A stretch of 64,000 bases of DNA, taken from the NCBI RefSeq assembly GCF_009711225.1, contig NZ_WMIE01000005.1, positions 180,240 to 244,239 on the forward strand. Reading direction: 5' to 3'. Source of the stretch: Paracoccus aestuariivivens. Lineage in GTDB: Bacteria; Pseudomonadota; Alphaproteobacteria; Rhodobacterales; Rhodobacteraceae. The translations under genes and the position numbers were made by a program. Below, one piece after another: positions 61,796-64,000 of the stretch (its first letter is position 1; each line of letters opens with the position of its first letter). The notes beneath the pieces were generated by a model that made no database searches, had not been told where the DNA came from, and was given only the letters and a program-made list of their open reading frames with translations.

Positions 61796-62659
61796 ATGAG
61801 CCTGGACGATATGACGTTCGACCTGCAACGCCCCGAAGGCTGGGCCGGAGGGGTTATTTTTGCCTCTCCTCATTCAGGTCGTTGTTATCCCCAGTGGTTT
61901 TTAGCCGAATCGAGGCTGGATCCCCAGAATCTGCGGTCATCCGAGGATGCATTTGTGGATCGGTTGATCGCTCCTGCGTTGGATCACGGTGCTGTCGTGC
62001 TGACGGCACGGGTGCCGCGTTGCGTGGTCGATCTCAATCGCGGACCCGACGAAATAGACCCTCTGGTGGTCGCGGGTGCGGTCCCAAGGGTGATGAGTCC
62101 GCGAATCATGGCGGGACTTGGGGTGATTCCGCGTGTCGTGTCGCAGGGCAGGGTGATTCACGACCGCCCGATTGCGCGGGAAGAGGCCGATCACAGGATC
62201 GCCCGCCTGTGGCATCCCTATCACCAAGCGCTTTCCGCGCTGATCGACGAATCGCTGAGACGGTTCGGAGGCGCGATTCTGGTCGACATGCATTCCATGC
62301 CGCGCGATGCGCTGGCCCATTTGCCAAGACCGCGACCGGATTTCGTCCTTGGCGACCGGAACGGGGTTTCTGCCTCTCCGCGGATTACCAAGGAAGTCGT
62401 GTCGGCTGTTACCGCCGAAGGCTTTCGGGTCCAGAAGAACACGCCCTTCTCGGGGGCCTACATCACGGCGGCATATGGCAAGCCGACGCGGAACGTTCAT
62501 GTCGTGCAGCTCGAACTGGACCGGTCGCTGTATATGGACGAGAAAAAGATCGAACCGCGGCCGGATTTCGATGTCTTCGCGGCCCGTTTCTCGCGCATCG
62601 TCGAGCGACTGGCGCAGTTGCGGCCGGATGATTGCCAGCGCGCGATCGCCGCTGAATAG
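61796..62659 (+). CDS. N-formylglutamate amidohydrolase family protein
   Basis: 287-residue hydrolase. IFASPHSGRCYPQWF, DAFVDRLIAPALDHGAVVLTARVPRCVVDLNRGPDEIDP and ILVDMHSMPRDA are the conserved blocks with metal-binding His and Asp. HutG-type members cleave N-formylglutamate to formate and glutamate in histidine breakdown. No other hut genes are nearby, so the substrate is not fixed. Confidence 0.87.
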   Translation: MSLDDMTFDLQRPEGWAGGVIFASPHSGRCYPQWFLAESRLDPQNLRSSEDAFVDRLIAPALDHGAVVLTARVPRCVVDLNRGPDEIDPLVVAGAVPRVMSPRIMAGLGVIPRVVSQGRVIHDRPIAREEADHRIARLWHPYHQALSALIDESLRRFGGAILVDMHSMPRDALAHLPRPRPDFVLGDRNGVSASPRITKEVVSAVTAEGFRVQKNTPFSGAYITAAYGKPTRNVHVVQLELDRSLYMDEKKIEPRPDFDVFAARFSRIVERLAQLRPDDCQRAIAAE

Positions 62660-62671
62660 GAAGGGACGGGC

Positions 62672-63562
62672 ATGGAGCAGGACATCACCGATCTGATCGG
62701 TCAGAACATCGCGCTAATCGTTCTGGCTATCGTGATCTTTATCGCCGTCACATCAGCCGTCCGGATCGTGCCTCAATCAGAGAAATTCGTGGTCGAGCGT
62801 TTCGGGCGCTTGCGGGCGGTGCTGGGACCGGGGATCAACTTCATCGTGCCGTTTCTGGATCGGGTCGCACATAAGATCTCGGTTCTCGAGCGTCAATTGC
62901 CGACAAACCGTCAGGATGCGATCACGGCGGATAACGTGCTTGTGCAGGTTGAAACCTCGGTCTTCTATCGCATCATCGAGCCGGAAAAGACCGTCTACCG
63001 CATCCGCGACATCGACGCGGCAATCGCAACCACGGTTACGGGCATCGTCCGCTCTGAAATCGGCACGATGGAACTGGATCAGGTCCAGTCCAATCGGGCT
63101 TCGCTGATCGAACGCATTCGGGGTTCACTGGCGAATATCGTCGATGACTGGGGTATCGAGGTTACGCGGGCCGAGATTCTGGACGTAAATCTGGACGATG
63201 CCACCCGCGCCGCCATGTTGCAGCAGTTGAACGCCGAACGTGCCCGCCGTGCGCAGGTGACCGAGGCCGAGGGCAAGCGCCGTGCCGTCGAACTGGCCGC
63301 CGATGGGGAATTGTACGCGGCCGAGCAGCACGCCAAAGCTAAGCGCGTGCTTGCCGATGCTGAAGCCTACGCGACCGGCGCCATTGCGTCCGCAATCCGC
63401 GATGGCGGGCTTGAGGCGGCGCAGTATCAGGTCGCCATGCGTCAGGTCGAAGTGCTGTCCGAGGTCGGCAAAGGTCCGGGACAGCAGACCGTCATCCTGC
63501 CTGCCTCGGCGGTCGAGGCGATGGGCGATGCCTTCCGTATGTTCAGGGGCGCAAAACCGTGA
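62672..63562 (+). CDS. SPFH/stomatin-like membrane protein (QmcA type)
   Basis: 296 residues with one N-terminal membrane helix (IALIVLAIVIFIAVTSAVRIV) and the SPFH domain (VVERFGRLRAVLGPGINFIVPFLDRVAHKIS, VQVETSVFYRIIEPEKTVYRI). A long helical tail follows (RRAQVTEAEGKRRAVELAADGE). Such proteins scaffold membrane microdomains and pair with NfeD proteins, as here, where the next gene overlaps the stop. Confidence 0.92.
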   Translation: MEQDITDLIGQNIALIVLAIVIFIAVTSAVRIVPQSEKFVVERFGRLRAVLGPGINFIVPFLDRVAHKISVLERQLPTNRQDAITADNVLVQVETSVFYRIIEPEKTVYRIRDIDAAIATTVTGIVRSEIGTMELDQVQSNRASLIERIRGSLANIVDDWGIEVTRAEILDVNLDDATRAAMLQQLNAERARRAQVTEAEGKRRAVELAADGELYAAEQHAKAKRVLADAEAYATGAIASAIRDGGLEAAQYQVAMRQVEVLSEVGKGPGQQTVILPASAVEAMGDAFRMFRGAKP

Positions 63563-63828
63563 TGAGCGGCTGGCTGTGGATCATCGCGGCTCTGATCCTT
63601 GCAGCATTGGAGATCGTGCTACCGGGCTGGTTCTTCCTTGGCATCGCTTTGGCGACCGGTCTGATGGGGTTGGCGCTATTGGTCGGGATCTGGACCGGCG
63701 GCTTGCCCGTGACGCTGGTGGTGACCGCCATGCTGAGCGGGGTGATCTGGCTTGTGATGCGCCGTATCTTTGGTTCGAGTCGCGGCGATGTCCGGATCTG
63801 GACGCGCGACATCAATGACGATCCATGA
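63562..63828 (+). CDS. NfeD-like membrane protein (short form)
   Basis: 88 residues with two or three helices (WLWIIAALILAALEIVLPGWFFLGIALATGLMGLALLVGIW) and a short soluble tail without a complete OB-fold. It is the small NfeD partner of the preceding SPFH protein. ATG 63562 overlaps the stop; GTG 63559 is an alternative start. Confidence 0.85.
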   Translation: MSGWLWIIAALILAALEIVLPGWFFLGIALATGLMGLALLVGIWTGGLPVTLVVTAMLSGVIWLVMRRIFGSSRGDVRIWTRDINDDP

Positions 63829-64000
63829 AGTTCGTCGGCTCAAAACTGGTTCTGACCTGTGGCGACAGCCTGCTCTCATGATCGTTGTCAAGGCTTTGTT
63901 CCATAGCATTTATTCCGGCTGATCCGGGCCAACGTGATGTGGATGCGCAAGGTTGGAGACGGAACTGAGACGACGGTTGAGCAAGCTCTCATGCGCGGGT
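63829..64000. other. Unassigned right edge of the window
   Basis: No gene can be supported. An open frame from about GTG 63934 or ATG 63937 runs off the edge, and could be the start of a coding sequence, but there is no recognisable ribosome-binding site or family. Confidence 0.3.

Noticed and set aside
63829..64000. Insertion-sequence remnant at the right edge
   Set aside because: No inverted repeat, target duplication or transposase motif could be found in this short tail.

Overview
The window looks like the origin-proximal chromosome of a methylotrophic alphaproteobacterium of the Rhodobacterales, most likely Paracoccus or a close relative. The reasons are the order hemJ-rho-mnmE-mnmG-rsmG-parA-parB beside an origin, a Gfa protein with the Cys spacing of the Paracoccus denitrificans enzyme next to a glutathione-dependent formaldehyde dehydrogenase, an xoxF-xoxG-xoxJ methanol oxidation cluster, and high GC with many ATGA start/stop overlaps. 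No CRISPR array, prophage or intact insertion sequence was seen. The genus is an inference from gene order and motifs, not from a search.

Layout. 1-4273 (minus): a selenocysteine formate dehydrogenase alpha subunit, read through a TGA and cut by the window edge, and the glycine betaine monooxygenase pair gbcAB. 4274-4849: the only long gene-free stretch. It holds a dense cluster of GANTC (CcrM-type) sites, perfect DnaA boxes and an AT-rich tract, and is the probable oriC. 4856-12069 (plus): hemJ, rho, mnmE, mnmG, rsmG, parA, parB, with two perfect parS sites sitting on the start regions of mnmG and rsmG. 12152-13757 (minus): grpE and hrcA. 13843-17067 (plus): rph, rdgB, a RidA-like gene, hemW and a small membrane protein.

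17172-33739 is a C1 region: gfa and flhA (formaldehyde to S-formylglutathione), fghA (to formate), lanthanide-type methanol dehydrogenase xoxF with xoxG and xoxJ, and a large periplasmic/ABC-exporter set of the kind found beside PQQ alcohol dehydrogenases (CXXCW protein, two beta-propellers, MxaD-like protein, binding protein, ATPase, permease and two uncharacterised periplasmic proteins). The run ends in mobA, which makes the molybdenum cofactor needed by the formate dehydrogenase at the other end. Methanol, betaine methyl groups and formaldehyde can thus be followed to formate and CO2 with genes lying within about 30 kb of the origin.

33881-42673: an Nramp-like carrier lacking the usual metal motif, then a ten-gene thiamine operon (thiD-O-S-G-E-F-Y, tenA, thiZ, thiX) behind a TPP riboswitch. 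42724-47736: a UDP-sugar pair (epimerase and ugd), an aldehyde dehydrogenase, a HAD hydrolase and aroQ. 47818-59099: a two-component system divergent from a branched-chain-amino-acid-type ABC importer flanked by two acyl-CoA ligases. 59134-63828: a degenerate caspase-like protein with peptidoglycan-binding domains, a small transporter, rpmJ, tRNA-Val, an N-formylglutamate amidohydrolase, and an SPFH/NfeD pair. Nothing definite is seen in the last 170 bases.
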